A DNA stretch of 64,000 nucleotides from Stutzerimonas stutzeri (GTDB lineage Bacteria; Pseudomonadota; Gammaproteobacteria; Pseudomonadales; Pseudomonadaceae): the NCBI RefSeq assembly GCF_024448935.1, contig NZ_JAMOIE010000004.1:1-64000 (forward strand), read 5' to 3'. Both the position numbers and the translations under genes were made by a program. The first letter of the stretch is position 1. Each line of letters starts with the position of its first letter. This document shows, in pieces, positions 26,469-36,243 of the stretch. A model generated the notes under the pieces. That model searched no databases, had not been told where the DNA came from, and saw nothing but the letters and a program-made list of their open reading frames with translations.

Positions 26469-27962
26469 ATGCCCCCCCTGACTCTAGCCGATTGGCAGCA
26501 GCGTGCCCGCGACCTGCGCATCGAAGGCCGCGCCTTCATCCAGGGCGAATACACCGAGCCCACCGCCGGCGCCCGCTTCGACTGCATCAGCCCGGTCGAT
26601 GGGCGGGTGCTGGCGCAGGTGGCGAGCTGTGACGAGGCCGATGCGGATCGCGCCGTGATCAGTGCCCGTATGGCTTTCGAATCTGGCGTCTGGTCCCGCC
26701 TGGCGCCAGCCAAGCGCAAGGCGACCATGATTCGCTTCGCCAATCTGATCCAGGCCAACGCCGAGGAGTTGGCCTTGTTGGAAACCCTGGACATGGGCAA
26801 GCCGATCAGCGATTCGCTGAATGTCGACATGCCCGGCTCGGCCAATGCGCTGCGCTGGTCGGGCGAGGCGATCGACAAGATTTACGACGAAGTGGCCGCG
26901 ACGCCGCACGATCAGTTGGGCCTGGTGACTCGCGGGCCGGTGGGTGTGGTGGCAGCGATCGTGCCGTGGAATTTCCCGCTGATGATGGCCTGCTGGAAGC
27001 TCGGCCCGGCGCTGGCCACAGGTAACTCGGTGGTCCTCAAGCCGTCGGAAAAATCCCCGCTCACCGCCATCCGCGTGGCGCAACTGGCGATCGAGGCGGG
27101 CATTGCGCCGGGCGTGCTCAACGTGCTGCCGGGCTACGGCCACACCGTGGGCAAGGCGCTGGCGCTGCACATGGACGTCGACACGCTGGTCTTCACCGGC
27201 TCCACACGGGTTGCCAAGCAGCTGATGATCTACGCGGGCGAGTCGAACATGAAGCGCGTCTGGCTGGAGGCGGGCGGCAAGAGCCCGAACATCGTCTTTG
27301 CCGACGCCCCGGACCTGGAGGCCGCAGCGAAGTCTGCGGCGAGCGCCATCGCCTTCAACCAGGGCGAAGTCTGCACCGCTGGCTCGCGGCTGTTGGTCGA
27401 AAGTTCGGTCAAGGAGCGCTTCCTGCCGATGGTGGTCGAGGCGCTCAAGGGCTGGAAGCCCGGTAACCCGTTGGATCCGGCCACCAATGTCGGCGCGCTG
27501 GTCGATAACCAGCAGCTCGACACCGTGCTCGGCTACATCGAAGCCGGTCGCAACGACGGTGCGAAGGTGCTGATCGGCGGGCAACGGACGATGCAGGACA
27601 CTGGCGGGCTGTACGTCGAGCCGACTATTTTCGACGGCGTCAGCAATGCCATGAAGATCGCCCGCGAAGAAATCTTCGGACCGGTACTGTCGGTGATCAC
27701 CTTCGACACCGCAACCGAGGCGGTGAGCATTGCCAACGACACACCGTACGGCCTCGCCGCGGCAGTGTGGACGGCTGATCTGTCCAAGGCGCACCTGACC
27801 GCCAAGGCGTTACGGGCTGGCAGTGTCTGGGTCAACCAGTACGATGGCGGCGACATGACTGCACCGTTCGGCGGCTTCAAGCAGTCCGGCAACGGTCGCG
27901 ACAAGTCGCTGCATGCCTTCGACAAGTACACCGAGCTGAAGGCCACCTGGATCAAGCTCTGA
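26469..27962 (+). CDS. pauC: Gamma-glutamyl-gamma-aminobutyraldehyde dehydrogenase-type aldehyde dehydrogenase
   Basis: NAD(P)-dependent aldehyde dehydrogenase (497 aa) of the PuuC/PauC (KauB) type, which oxidises aminoaldehydes from putrescine and related amines. Seen: PWNFPLMMACWK, FTGSTRVAKQ, general base Glu in LEAGGKSPNIVF and catalytic Cys in NQGEVCTAGSR. The start MPPLTLADWQQRA is typical of this subgroup. It is divergent from the omega-aminotransferase, with about 200 bp of shared AT-rich promoter DNA around 26330-26440. Two palindromes follow its stop. Confidence 0.87.
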   Translation: MPPLTLADWQQRARDLRIEGRAFIQGEYTEPTAGARFDCISPVDGRVLAQVASCDEADADRAVISARMAFESGVWSRLAPAKRKATMIRFANLIQANAEELALLETLDMGKPISDSLNVDMPGSANALRWSGEAIDKIYDEVAATPHDQLGLVTRGPVGVVAAIVPWNFPLMMACWKLGPALATGNSVVLKPSEKSPLTAIRVAQLAIEAGIAPGVLNVLPGYGHTVGKALALHMDVDTLVFTGSTRVAKQLMIYAGESNMKRVWLEAGGKSPNIVFADAPDLEAAAKSAASAIAFNQGEVCTAGSRLLVESSVKERFLPMVVEALKGWKPGNPLDPATNVGALVDNQQLDTVLGYIEAGRNDGAKVLIGGQRTMQDTGGLYVEPTIFDGVSNAMKIAREEIFGPVLSVITFDTATEAVSIANDTPYGLAAAVWTADLSKAHLTAKALRAGSVWVNQYDGGDMTAPFGGFKQSGNGRDKSLHAFDKYTELKATWIKL

Positions 27963-27974
27963 CGACATCCGCAG

Positions 27975-28041
27975 GGTGGATGTCGCTTCTTGCATCCACC
28001 TCGTTGCGCAGCCAGGGTGGATCGATAAAGCGTGATCCACC
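27975..28041. repeat. Two consecutive GGTGGAT palindromes
   Basis: Hairpin 1 pairs GGTGGAT with ATCCACC (27975-28000) and hairpin 2 pairs GGTGGATC with GATCCACC (28016-28041). Both have loops of 10-12 nt and lack a T-run, so they are not classical intrinsic terminators. They look like a dispersed Pseudomonas palindrome family and may protect the 3' end of the aldehyde dehydrogenase mRNA. Confidence 0.6.
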
Positions 28042-28153
28042 GTTTTCAGCGTTCAGCTAGCGTTGCCCCACCGCCCACCGCCCACTGCGGCGCATCGCAC
28101 CCCATTGATGCTGGCGACGCGAGAACCGCTGTTGCAGCGCTTCGTTAGCGCCC

Positions 28154-28549
28154 TCATCCATGCTCGGCATTCCCTATTTCGTTCAGTCGTGTTGCCAGTT
28201 GGAGGGGGTCGAAGGGTTTGGTCAGCAGTTTACGCAGGCCCAGACGCTGCAGTTCTCCGGGGTCCGCCGGGTCTCCGGCTGGCCGGTCAGGAGCACCACG
28301 GGGGTTTGCCGCAGATCGATCCGCTCGCTGAGCCTGGTGAGGGTCTCGGGGCCGCCCATTCCGGGCATCATCACATCCAGCAGGACGAACAGGGCGACGG
28401 CTTGCACCTCTTCGAGCGCCTGGTGGCGCCTGGTGGCCGGACGAGCAGGGCTGCACCTGATAGCCGCCGATCGCCTCCAGCGAGACCTTGACGACAGCCT
28501 GGATGGACCGATCGTCCTCGACATGCAGAATCCGTTTCAGCTCGCTCAT
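28154..28549 (-). pseudogene. Response regulator receiver-domain protein, frameshifted
   Basis: Single-domain CheY-like receiver. MSELKRILHVEDDRSIQ (acidic pocket) is in one frame, HQALEEVQ...LLDVMMPGMGGPETL (phospho-Asp) and TPVVLLTGQPE in a second, and LGLRKLLTKPFDPLQLATRL (conserved Lys) back in the first. The first shift lies at a perfect 10-bp tandem duplication at 28416-28435. Deleting one copy gives the continuous reading SSGHQALEEVQ. A second shift near 28265 has no clear duplication. A perfect GGAGG precedes the ATG. No partner kinase is adjacent. All key receiver residues survive, so the decay looks recent. Confidence 0.85.
28416..28435. repeat. Perfect 10-bp tandem duplication in the response regulator pseudogene
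   Basis: GCGCCTGGTG occurs twice head to tail. It adds one base to the frame of the receiver-domain gene on the minus strand; loss of one unit would repair this first frameshift. Confidence 0.92.
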
Positions 28550-28872
28550 GGGGAACCTCCAGCGAAGCGTGCCTGGAGCGCTTGGAAATGAACAGCTTGC
28601 CAGCTTGCCCGTCGGCTGACTCGGCAGGCTAGAAACATCGCCGAGTTCGGTCAGATCCGGAACGACGTCGAACCCCACCTCAGGGCGCCGATCACTTCGC
28701 TTTCGAGGCTGCTGGCGCGTATCGGTATGAGTGAAGGCTGTTGCTGTCAGACCCTGAAACGAAAAAGACCCACCGAACGGACAGGCGGCGGCTCAGCCAA
28801 CCGGGCTGGGTGGATAATGCAACCAGGTCCGCGCCCGCGGATCGGCTTTCTACACCGCGAGGCAGCGACACT
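28550..28872. other. Intergenic region without recognisable gene
   Basis: Between the response regulator remnant (leftward) and the desaturase (rightward) I see no supported gene. The reading frame of the desaturase stays open through part of it, but the codons before the ATG at 28873 show no family similarity. Both genes must be transcribed from here; promoter boxes were not assigned. Confidence 0.5.
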
Positions 28873-30063
28873 ATGTGGTACACCGGTATTCTCGACCTTT
28901 CCGCCTGGCAGGTGGTTGCGGCAATCCTGATTCTGACCCATGTCACCATCGTTGCGGTCACCGTCTATCTGCACCGCTATTCGGCTCACCGCTCGCTCGA
29001 GCTGAATGCGGTGCTCAAGCATTTCTTCCGCTTCTGGTTGTGGCTGACCACGGCGATGAACACCCGAGAATGGACAGCGATCCATCGCAAGCATCACGCC
29101 AAGTGTGAAACCCCGGATGATCCGCACAGTCCTGTGCAGAAGGGCCTGGGCACCGTGTTGCGTCGCGGCGCCGAGTTGTACATGGACGAGGCGAAGAATG
29201 AGGAAACCTTGCGGGTCTACGGCAAAAACTGCCCGGACGACCGGGTCGAGCGCAACCTGTATTCCCGCTTCCCCAACCTCGGCATCGTCGTGATGCTAGG
29301 CCTCGATCTGGCGCTGTTCGGTGTGATCGGCCTGACCGTCTGGGCGGTGCAGATGATCTGGATACCGGTGTGGGCCGCCGGTGTGGTCAATGGTTTGGGC
29401 CATGCGGTGGGTTACCGCAACTTCGAATGCCGGGATGCCGCCACCAATCTGGTGCCCTGGGGCATCCTCATCGGCGGCGAGGAGCTGCATAACAATCATC
29501 ACACCTACCCGAACTCGGCCAAACTCTCGGTGCGCAGGTGGGAGTTCGACATGGGCTGGGCCTGGATCAAGCTGTTCGGCCTGTTTGGCCTGGCCAGGGT
29601 GAACCGCACCGCGCCCATCGCGCATCGCGTCAAGGCCAAGCATCAGCTGGACATGGACAGCGCCATGGCCATCCTCAACAACCGTTTCCAGATCATGGCG
29701 CAGTACCGCAAGCTGGTGATCAAGCCGCTGGTACAGCTGGAACTGCAGTGCGCCGATGCCTCTGTGCGCCATCAGTTCCGCCGCGCCAAGCGGTTGCTGT
29801 CGCGCGAGCCGAGCCTGCTGCAGCGCGATCAGCAGGCGCACGTCGAGGTGATCCTGGAGCAGAGCCAGTCGTTGCGGGTGATCTACGAACAGCGCCTGGC
29901 ACTGCAGCAGATCTGGATCCGCACCAGTGCCAACGGGCACGATATGCTGGCTGCGATCAAGCAGTGGGTGCAGGACGCCGAAGCCAGCGGGATCCAGTCA
30001 TTGCGTGAGTTTGCCGAGCACCTGAGAACCTATTCGCTGAGGCCGGCTGTCGCCCATGCCTGA
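28873..30063 (+). CDS. desA: Membrane fatty-acid (acyl-lipid) desaturase, DesA type
   Basis: Di-iron integral membrane desaturase (396 aa) that likely puts a delta-9 double bond into phospholipid acyl chains. The three histidine boxes are intact: HRYSAH (about residue 34), HRKHHAK (about 73) and HNNHHTYP (about 208). Hydrophobic segments surround residues 10-30, 45-60 and 140-180. An unusual helical C-terminal tail of about 130 residues (from roughly 265), rich in Gln, Arg and Leu, follows the catalytic core, as I recall for Pseudomonas DesA. ATG 28873 chosen for the fit MWYTGILDLSAWQVV. Confidence 0.88.
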   Translation: MWYTGILDLSAWQVVAAILILTHVTIVAVTVYLHRYSAHRSLELNAVLKHFFRFWLWLTTAMNTREWTAIHRKHHAKCETPDDPHSPVQKGLGTVLRRGAELYMDEAKNEETLRVYGKNCPDDRVERNLYSRFPNLGIVVMLGLDLALFGVIGLTVWAVQMIWIPVWAAGVVNGLGHAVGYRNFECRDAATNLVPWGILIGGEELHNNHHTYPNSAKLSVRRWEFDMGWAWIKLFGLFGLARVNRTAPIAHRVKAKHQLDMDSAMAILNNRFQIMAQYRKLVIKPLVQLELQCADASVRHQFRRAKRLLSREPSLLQRDQQAHVEVILEQSQSLRVIYEQRLALQQIWIRTSANGHDMLAAIKQWVQDAEASGIQSLREFAEHLRTYSLRPAVAHA

Positions 30064-30193
30064 CCTCTGATCGGCGCGACCTGCGGCACGCGCGGCGGCC
30101 CGGAACTTTGCTTGCTCGCCGCTCTCTGAACTGCATTCTGGTGCTCTTGCGACAGTTATCCAGCGGGTCTCCGCCGGTGCCTGACGCGATGTT

Positions 30194-31204
30194 ATGGAAG
30201 CAGGTATGAATCTGGTGAAGCAGCGAAGCGAAACGGGTGTCGGGATTCTTCCGCCGACCGAGGCGCAAACCCTATTGGCATTGATGCATGCGCGTGCCGA
30301 AGTCGAGCGCCTGAGTGAGCGCGAGCATGTGTTCAGCACCCTGATGGGCGCGGTCAATGCGGTGCTCTGGGCGTTCGATTGGCAGGCCCAGCAGATGATC
30401 TACGTCAGCCCGGCCTACGAGCAGATTTTCGGCCGCTCCGCCGCCTTGCTGCTCTCTGACTTCGGCGAGTGGCGCAACAGCATCTACCCGGACGATCTGG
30501 AGTACGCCCAGCAGAGCATGCTCGATGTGCTCGAAAAAGGCGCAGTGGAAGAGCGTGAGTACCGCATCATCCGCACGGATGGGCAGCTGCGCTGGCTCAG
30601 CGACAAATGCTTCATTGCGCGCAGTGCGGACAGCCTGCACGGGCCGATCATCGTCGGGATCGCAGAAGACATCACCGAAAAGAAGCAGCTCGAGGGCGAG
30701 CTGCAGCGTCTGGCCACGATCGACGTCCTGACCCAGAGCAGCAACCGGCGTTACTTTTTCGAATGTGCCCAGCGCGAGTTCGATCTCGCTCGGCAATATG
30801 CCACGCCGATGGCCTTCCAGCTGCTGGACATCGATGATTTCAAGCGCATCAACGATACCCACGGGCACCAGATGGGCGATCAGGTGCTGCAGCGCGTGGC
30901 TCAGTGCGGATCGTCGGTACTGCGCCGTGGTGATCTGTTCGGCCGAATCGGCGGCGAGGAATTCGCCTTGCTACTGCCAGGTTGCCAACCCGATCTGGCC
31001 AAGCAGATCGCCGAGCGCCTGCAGCGCGAGATCCAGCGGCTGGTGTTCACCAGCCCGGACGGACAGCGCTTTGGCGTCACCATCAGCCTGGGCGTGACCT
31101 GTCTGACTGCCAGCGATCCGGACCTCAGCGCGATGTTCGCCCGTGCCGATGCCGCCATGTATACCGCCAAGCGTCTGGGCAAGAATCAGGTGATCGTCGC
31201 CTGA
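30194..31204 (+). CDS. PAS-GGDEF diguanylate cyclase
   Basis: Cytoplasmic c-di-GMP synthase (336 aa) with no membrane segments. A PAS domain (about 40-160, with WAFDWQAQQMIYVSPAYEQI and the PAC segment YRIIRTDGQLRWLSD) is joined to a GGDEF domain (about 170-335). The active site is GGEEF and an inhibitory site RxxD (RRGD) lies five residues upstream, so both synthesis and product feedback are expected. ATG 30194 or 30206. Followed by a strong terminator and then convergent aguA. Confidence 0.93.
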   Translation: MEAGMNLVKQRSETGVGILPPTEAQTLLALMHARAEVERLSEREHVFSTLMGAVNAVLWAFDWQAQQMIYVSPAYEQIFGRSAALLLSDFGEWRNSIYPDDLEYAQQSMLDVLEKGAVEEREYRIIRTDGQLRWLSDKCFIARSADSLHGPIIVGIAEDITEKKQLEGELQRLATIDVLTQSSNRRYFFECAQREFDLARQYATPMAFQLLDIDDFKRINDTHGHQMGDQVLQRVAQCGSSVLRRGDLFGRIGGEEFALLLPGCQPDLAKQIAERLQREIQRLVFTSPDGQRFGVTISLGVTCLTASDPDLSAMFARADAAMYTAKRLGKNQVIVA

Positions 31205-31218
31205 GGCCAGTCGTGACA

Positions 31219-31261
31219 CAAAAAACCGCTGCCAGCCCTCGGCTACGCCGCGGTTTTTTTG
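31219..31261. terminator. Bidirectional intrinsic terminator between the GGDEF gene and aguA
   Basis: AAAAAACCGC pairs with GCGGTTTTTT around a loop of about 20 nt that itself can pair further. T-runs are present in both directions, so it can end both the cyclase transcript and the aguRBA transcript. Confidence 0.85.
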
Positions 31262-31274
31262 TTTCCCCCGGACC

Positions 31275-32390
31275 TCAGCCTTTATGCGTCAACGTCGCGA
31301 TCGGCTGTTGCTGGGTGATGCAGTGAATGTTGCCGCCGCCCAGCAGGATTTCGCGGCCGGGCACCATGACCACCTGATGCTGCGGGAACAGTCGGGTCAG
31401 GATCGCTTCGGCTTCGGCGTCCAGCGGATCGTCAAAGGAGGGCGCGATGATTGCGCCATTGACGATCAGGAAGTTCACATAGCTGCCGGCCAGGCGAATC
31501 GACGGATCGCGCGGCTGGCTGCCAAGCAGCGGGACTACGCCGGCACACTCCTCTTCGGTGGCATGCAGGGGCCCCGGTATCGGCATCTTGTGCACGATCA
31601 GCTGACGATCCCAGGCGTCCGTCGCCGCCTCCAGCACCTGCATCGCGGCTTGGCAGCGTTCGTAGTTGGGGTTGTCGCGGTCGTCCGTCCAGGCCAGTAG
31701 CACCTCGCCTGGACGGACGAAGCAGCAGACGTTATCCACGTGTCCGTCGGTTTCATCGTTGCACAGGCCGTGCGGCAGCCAGATGACCTTGTCGATCGCC
31801 AGAGAGTCGGCCAGCACCGCTGCGATGTCTTCGCGTGACAGGTGCGGGTTGCGGTTGCGATTGAGCAGGCATTCCTCGGTGGTGATCAGCGTGCCTTCAC
31901 CATCGACGTGGATCGAGCCCCCTTCCAGCACAAAGCCTTCGGTGCGGTAGCGATCGCAGCGCTCGATCTCGAGGATCTTCTGCGCCACCTCATCGTCGCG
32001 CTGCCATTCGCTGTACAGCCCGCCGTCGAGGCCGCCCCAGGCGTTGAAGGTCCAGTCGACGCCGCGCAGCCCACCTTTGCCATTGATCAGAAAGGTCGGC
32101 CCGGTGTCGCGCACCCAGGCGTCGTCCGTGCTCATCTCCACCAGCCGGATGCGCGGGTCGTCCAGCTGCTCCCGCGCGGCCACGTACTGCGCGGCAGTGG
32201 CGCAGACGGTGACGGGCTCGAAACGCGCGATGGCCTTGGCCACCGCGGTAAAGGCCGCTTGCGCCGGTGTGCCCTGGTCGCGCCAGTTGTCCGGGCGCTG
32301 CGGCCAGACCATCCAGGTCTGGCTGTGCGGCGCCCACTCGGCAGGCATGTGGAAATCGTCGGCACGCGGTGTGGTGGTCAGAGTGGTCAT
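31275..32390 (-). CDS. aguA: Agmatine deiminase
   Basis: Hydrolyses agmatine to N-carbamoylputrescine and ammonia (371 aa), first step of the agmatine route to putrescine. It belongs to the peptidylarginine-deiminase-like family: [40 protein letters not shown] and the catalytic Cys357 in [16 protein letters not shown] 32390 gives [13 protein letters not shown]; the frame continues upstream without similarity. Last gene of the leftward aguR-aguB-aguA set, after a 144-bp gap. Confidence 0.96.
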   Translation of the reverse strand: MTTLTTTPRADDFHMPAEWAPHSQTWMVWPQRPDNWRDQGTPAQAAFTAVAKAIARFEPVTVCATAAQYVAAREQLDDPRIRLVEMSTDDAWVRDTGPTFLINGKGGLRGVDWTFNAWGGLDGGLYSEWQRDDEVAQKILEIERCDRYRTEGFVLEGGSIHVDGEGTLITTEECLLNRNRNPHLSREDIAAVLADSLAIDKVIWLPHGLCNDETDGHVDNVCCFVRPGEVLLAWTDDRDNPNYERCQAAMQVLEAATDAWDRQLIVHKMPIPGPLHATEEECAGVVPLLGSQPRDPSIRLAGSYVNFLIVNGAIIAPSFDDPLDAEAEAILTRLFPQHQVVMVPGREILLGGGNIHCITQQQPIATLTHKG

Positions 32391-32534
32391 CGGTCTACCT
32401 GAAGCTGAAGGGCGGCAGTCTGTGTGGCCGGATGTGAATGGCCGTTCATTGGAGGCGATAGATCTGACCACGGCGCAGGGCATTCAGCCGCAACGAGTCG
32501 CGCAACTGGAACCTTTACCGATCAGCCGCCAGGC

Positions 32535-33413
32535 TCAGGACGCCAGCGAACCGTCCAGCGTCTTGATCGGGCTGTACAGGTCCGGCCGGCGATCGCGGAA
32601 CACGCCCCAGGCGCTGCGGATGTGTTCGAGCTGATCGAGATCGAACTGGTGCACCAGCACGCCTTCGCTGGTTTCGTCCATTTCCTCGACCTTGGCGCCG
32701 AACTGGTCGGCAATGAACGAGGAGCCGTAGAAGGTGATGTCGTAGCCGTCCTGCTCCTCGCGGCCGATGCGGTTGCTGGCGATCAGCGGCATCAGGTTGG
32801 CACCGGCATGGCCCTGTTGTACGCGCTGCCAGTGGTCGCGCGAGGTGATGCTTGCATCGTGCGGCTCGCTGCCGATAGCGGTCGGGTAGAGCAGCAGTTC
32901 GGCACCCATCAGCGCCATGCTGCGCGCGGTTTCGGGGAACCACTGGTCCCAGCAGATGGCCACGCCGATCCTGGCGTAGCGGGTGTTCCAGACCTTGAAA
33001 CCGGTATCGCCCGGGTTGAAGTAATACTTCTCGTGGTAGCCGGGGCCGTCCGGGATATGACTCTTGCGGTAGACGCCGAGCAGCTTGCCGTCAGCATCGA
33101 TGATGGCGATCGAGTTGAAGCGCGCCCGCCCCGACAGCTCGAAGAAGCTCACCGGCAGGACCACCTGCAGCTCGGCGGCGACCTTCTGGAAATGCTGGAT
33201 GGCCGGGTTGTCTTCCACCGAAGTGGCCAGTTGCAGATATTCCGGGTTCGGCTTCTGGCAGAAATACGGGGTCTCGAACAGCTCCTGAATGAGGATGACG
33301 TGTGCGCCCTTGGCGGCTGCCTCGCGGACCAGCTTCTCGGCATTGGCAATGTTCGCCTGGCGGTCCCAGGAGCAGGCCATCTGGGTGGCGGCGACGGAAA
33401 CGATACGGGACAT
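32535..33413 (-). CDS. aguB: N-carbamoylputrescine amidohydrolase
   Basis: Nitrilase-superfamily amidase (292 aa) converting N-carbamoylputrescine to putrescine, CO2 and ammonia. The catalytic triad is visible: Glu44 (LIQELFE), Lys117 (RKSHIPDG) and Cys154 (VAICWDQWFPE). Start MSRIVSVAATQMACSWD is typical. It works directly after AguA and is followed by it in the same operon; the TetR-type repressor gene lies upstream. Confidence 0.96.
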   Translation of the reverse strand: MSRIVSVAATQMACSWDRQANIANAEKLVREAAAKGAHVILIQELFETPYFCQKPNPEYLQLATSVEDNPAIQHFQKVAAELQVVLPVSFFELSGRARFNSIAIIDADGKLLGVYRKSHIPDGPGYHEKYYFNPGDTGFKVWNTRYARIGVAICWDQWFPETARSMALMGAELLLYPTAIGSEPHDASITSRDHWQRVQQGHAGANLMPLIASNRIGREEQDGYDITFYGSSFIADQFGAKVEEMDETSEGVLVHQFDLDQLEHIRSAWGVFRDRRPDLYSPIKTLDGSLAS

Positions 33414-33548
33414 GGAAAACCTCGCGGATGCTGGCGTAAGGGCAGCCTTGTGGAGCGCCGCGCAATTTAGTCGATAATTATCGGGATTGAAAGCGAATTC
33501 GGTCAGCTTCTGCCGTTGTTGCTTGGAGTAAAAACCGATATCTATCGG

Positions 33549-34208
33549 CTAGGTCAGGGTGCGCTTTGGCAGATAGGGTGGCAGATAAAGGGCCAGATAG
33601 GCATCGAACACCCGCATCCCTTCCTCTGCCATGCGCGGCGTGATGCTGCCGTGCAGATGCACCGAGCGCGCGTAGACCCGGTCGCCCAGCTCCAGTGCCA
33701 AGGCAAACACATCGACATCACCGGGCAATCTCGGGAGTTCGAAATGCCTTTCAAAAAGGACCTGCATCAACCCGGCGAGTTCGATGTCGTGCTGGTGGTC
33801 GGCTTGGGTCACTTCGCTTAGCCCGTGCTGCGCGAGAATCAGCTGCCGGGCGGCTGCGTCGTGCCGATAGATGGCCAGCATGCGCTGTTCGACCAGCCGG
33901 GACAGGTCGCGCCAACAGCCCAGGCGTTGGTGATCCACCGGCTCGGCGAGGCTTGCCCGGAAGGCGGCATGCACCTCAGCGGTCAAGGCATTGAGCAGTG
34001 CCGGCACGCTGGCGAAAAAGTGATAGACGGAGGAAGGGGGAATCCCGGCGTGTTCCGCCACGCTGTAGATTGAAAGGCCGGCCACCCCCTGTCCGGCCAG
34101 CAGTTCGCGTGCGGCGGCAAGAATCTCGGCGATGCGCGCCTGGCTGCTGGCGCGTGCTCGCCGTCCGGGGACAGGCTTGGGATCATCGGGCTTGGTCATG
34201 GCCGGCAT
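33549..34208 (-). CDS. aguR: TetR family repressor of the agmatine operon
   Basis: TetR-type regulator (219 aa from ATG 34208; ATG 34199 is equally plausible). The N-terminal helix-turn-helix is seen in ILAAARELLAGQGVAGLSIYSVAEHAGIPPSSVYHFFAS; the C-terminal domain would bind agmatine or N-carbamoylputrescine. Position before aguB matches the aguRBA organisation known from P. aeruginosa. The AT-rich stretch 33465-33545 between aguR and aguB, containing TCGATAATTATCGG, is a plausible operator/promoter. Confidence 0.88.
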   Translation of the reverse strand: MPAMTKPDDPKPVPGRRARASSQARIAEILAAARELLAGQGVAGLSIYSVAEHAGIPPSSVYHFFASVPALLNALTAEVHAAFRASLAEPVDHQRLGCWRDLSRLVEQRMLAIYRHDAAARQLILAQHGLSEVTQADHQHDIELAGLMQVLFERHFELPRLPGDVDVFALALELGDRVYARSVHLHGSITPRMAEEGMRVFDAYLALYLPPYLPKRTLT

Positions 34209-34337
34209 TGGAAACCATGACAGGGTATGAAGCAATCGTCAGTTTCGCTTCGTCGGCTGGCACGATGCACAGGTGGCTCGCCAAGCCAGGTTAACGCAGC
34301 AAGAACGCACCCGTATTGGGCGTGTTCTTCTGGGTTG

Positions 34338-35117
34338 TTAGAGGCTCAGCGTCCAGTCGTAATCCACGACCAGAGGGGCGTGCTGGGAGAAGCGCGGCTG
34401 GCGTGGCAGGCGCGCGTTGCGGACAAAGCGGCGCATGCCGGACGTGAGGATCTGATAGTCGAATCGCCAGCCCAGATTGAGCATCTGGGCCTGTTCGGTA
34501 TCGGGCCACCAGCTGTACAAATCGCCCTCGCGGGTGACTTCGCGCAGGGCATCGATGTAACCCATGTTGCCGAAGATCTCATCGAGCCAAGCGCGCTCCG
34601 GGGCCAGAAAGCCGGTCGCCTGCTGGCAATCGCGCCAGTTCTTGACGTCCAGTTTCTGATGAGCCACGTACAGCGAGCCGCAGTAGATGTACTCGCGACG
34701 CTTGCGGCGCTGCTTGTCGAGGTAATGGGCGAAATCGTCCATGAACTTGAATTTCTGGTTCAGGTCTTCGTCCCCGCCGCGACCGCTTGGCAGCAGCAGC
34801 GTGGCGATGCTGACCTTGTCGAAATCGGCTTGAAGATAACGGCCGTAGCGGTCGGCGGTTTCGAAGCCAAGGCCCATGATGACAGCCTTTGGCTGCAGCC
34901 TGGAGTACAGGGCAACACCGCCTTGTTCGGGTAGTTCGGCATCAACACTGTAGAGAAAGTAGCCGTCTAGCTGGTAGGCCGGATCGTCCAGTTCTGCTAC
35001 TGAGGCGCGCGTATCCTGCAGGCAGATGGCATCGGCATTCTGCGCCTGCAGCCAGCTGAGCAAACCCCGCTGCGCCGCCGCTTGAATGCCATTCACGTTG
35101 ACGCTGATGATCCGCAT
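34338..35117 (-). CDS. crc: Catabolite repression control protein Crc
   Basis: Hfq-associated translational repressor (259 aa, exactly the Pseudomonas Crc length) of exonuclease III fold. Start MRIISVNVNGIQAAAQRGLL and end FSQHAPLVVDYDWTLSL are diagnostic. Crc keeps the EEP fold but lacks nuclease activity; it stabilises Hfq on A-rich targets so that preferred carbon sources are used first. Divergent from pyrE with an 86-bp gap. The many catabolic genes in this window (ectoine, agmatine, D-amino acids) are of the kind Crc controls; that link is inference. Confidence 0.96.
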   Translation of the reverse strand: MRIISVNVNGIQAAAQRGLLSWLQAQNADAICLQDTRASVAELDDPAYQLDGYFLYSVDAELPEQGGVALYSRLQPKAVIMGLGFETADRYGRYLQADFDKVSIATLLLPSGRGGDEDLNQKFKFMDDFAHYLDKQRRKRREYIYCGSLYVAHQKLDVKNWRDCQQATGFLAPERAWLDEIFGNMGYIDALREVTREGDLYSWWPDTEQAQMLNLGWRFDYQILTSGMRRFVRNARLPRQPRFSQHAPLVVDYDWTLSL

Positions 35118-35203
35118 AAATGGCCCCTGAAAACACGTGCGTGTATGATAACCCAAGCTCTCCGCAATTAGCCAAGTCAGTGTCTTCCGGGAATATATCC
35201 TTC

Positions 35204-35845
35204 ATGCAGGCGTACCAGCGCGAGTTCATTCGCTTCGCCATCGAGCGCGGGGTTTTGCGCTTCGGTGAGTTCACTCTGAAGTCCGGGCGCACCAGCCCCT
35301 ATTTCTTCAACGCCGGGTTGTTCAATACCGGTTCGGCGCTGGCTCAACTGGGTCGCTTTTACGCGGCCGCCGTGGCCGATAGCGGCATCGATTTCGACGT
35401 GATCTTCGGGCCCGCCTACAAGGGCATTCCGCTCGCTGCTGCGACGGCGATCGCGCTGGCCGAACACCATCAGCGTGACCTGCCCTGGTGCTTCAACCGC
35501 AAGGAAGCGAAGGACCATGGCGAAGGCGGTACCTTGGTCGGTGCGCCGCTCGGCGGTCGCGTGCTGATTGTCGATGACGTGATCACTGCCGGCACTGCGA
35601 TCCGCGAAGTCATGCAGATCATCCGGGCACAGGGCGCGCAAGCTGCCGGTGTGCTGATTGCGCTGAACAGGCAGGAGCGGGGTCAGGGGCAGCTGTCCGC
35701 CATTCAAGAAGTGGAACAGGACTACGGCATGCCCGTGGTGAGTATCGTTTCCCTGGCTCAGGTAGTGGCGTTCCTTGGCCAGGATGAGCAGCTCAAGCGC
35801 CACTTGCCCGCGGTCGAGGCCTACCGGGATCAGTATGGCATCTGA
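35204..35845 (+). CDS. pyrE: Orotate phosphoribosyltransferase
   Basis: Pyrimidine synthesis enzyme (213 aa) joining orotate to PRPP to give OMP. The PRPP loop is [16 protein letters not shown], and the family N-terminus [20 protein letters not shown] fixes the ATG at 35204 although the frame opens further upstream. GGGAATATATCC precedes the start. The crc|pyrE divergent pair is conserved in Pseudomonas. Confidence 0.97.
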   Translation: MQAYQREFIRFAIERGVLRFGEFTLKSGRTSPYFFNAGLFNTGSALAQLGRFYAAAVADSGIDFDVIFGPAYKGIPLAAATAIALAEHHQRDLPWCFNRKEAKDHGEGGTLVGAPLGGRVLIVDDVITAGTAIREVMQIIRAQGAQAAGVLIALNRQERGQGQLSAIQEVEQDYGMPVVSIVSLAQVVAFLGQDEQLKRHLPAVEAYRDQYGI

Positions 35846-36243
35846 GACCATGCTGGCCTGGCGAGTCGTCGCCGGTGCAGCTCTCGGGATAATTCACCGC
35901 TGATTATGGCTGCACCAGCTGTTGTGCGTTTCGTCAGCAACTGACGAATTGTGACGGTTTCAGCGTTAGGTGGGGCGTCGGCGGCCTGCTGCTGCCGGCA
36001 GCCGTGCGGTTCTTCTGAACGCCGCGATCCGGGTTGTTTCGCTCGGGCACTGCCAATCTAAATCCTTGCGAGTCGCGGCGTGTCGCTTGATTCCGTCATG
36101 TCACGCGGCTCATTCGCGCAGTTGGTGTGCTTGTTGCTGCACAACTGTGATGGGGTTTGTATAAGCTGAAGCCCCTTCGGCAAGAACGATCAGGCATTTC
36201 GATGGGCAGTGCCGCAAGCACCGAATACGGAAGAGGCTGAAGT
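35846..36243. other. 398-bp intergenic region without recognised gene
   Basis: No coding sequence with family support was found between pyrE and the DUF4124 gene. The inverted pair GTCAGCAACTGAC at 35932-35944 is a small palindrome. The AT-richer stretch before 36170 (TTGTATAAGCTG) could hold the promoter of the next gene. A small RNA cannot be excluded but nothing specific supports one. Confidence 0.4.
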
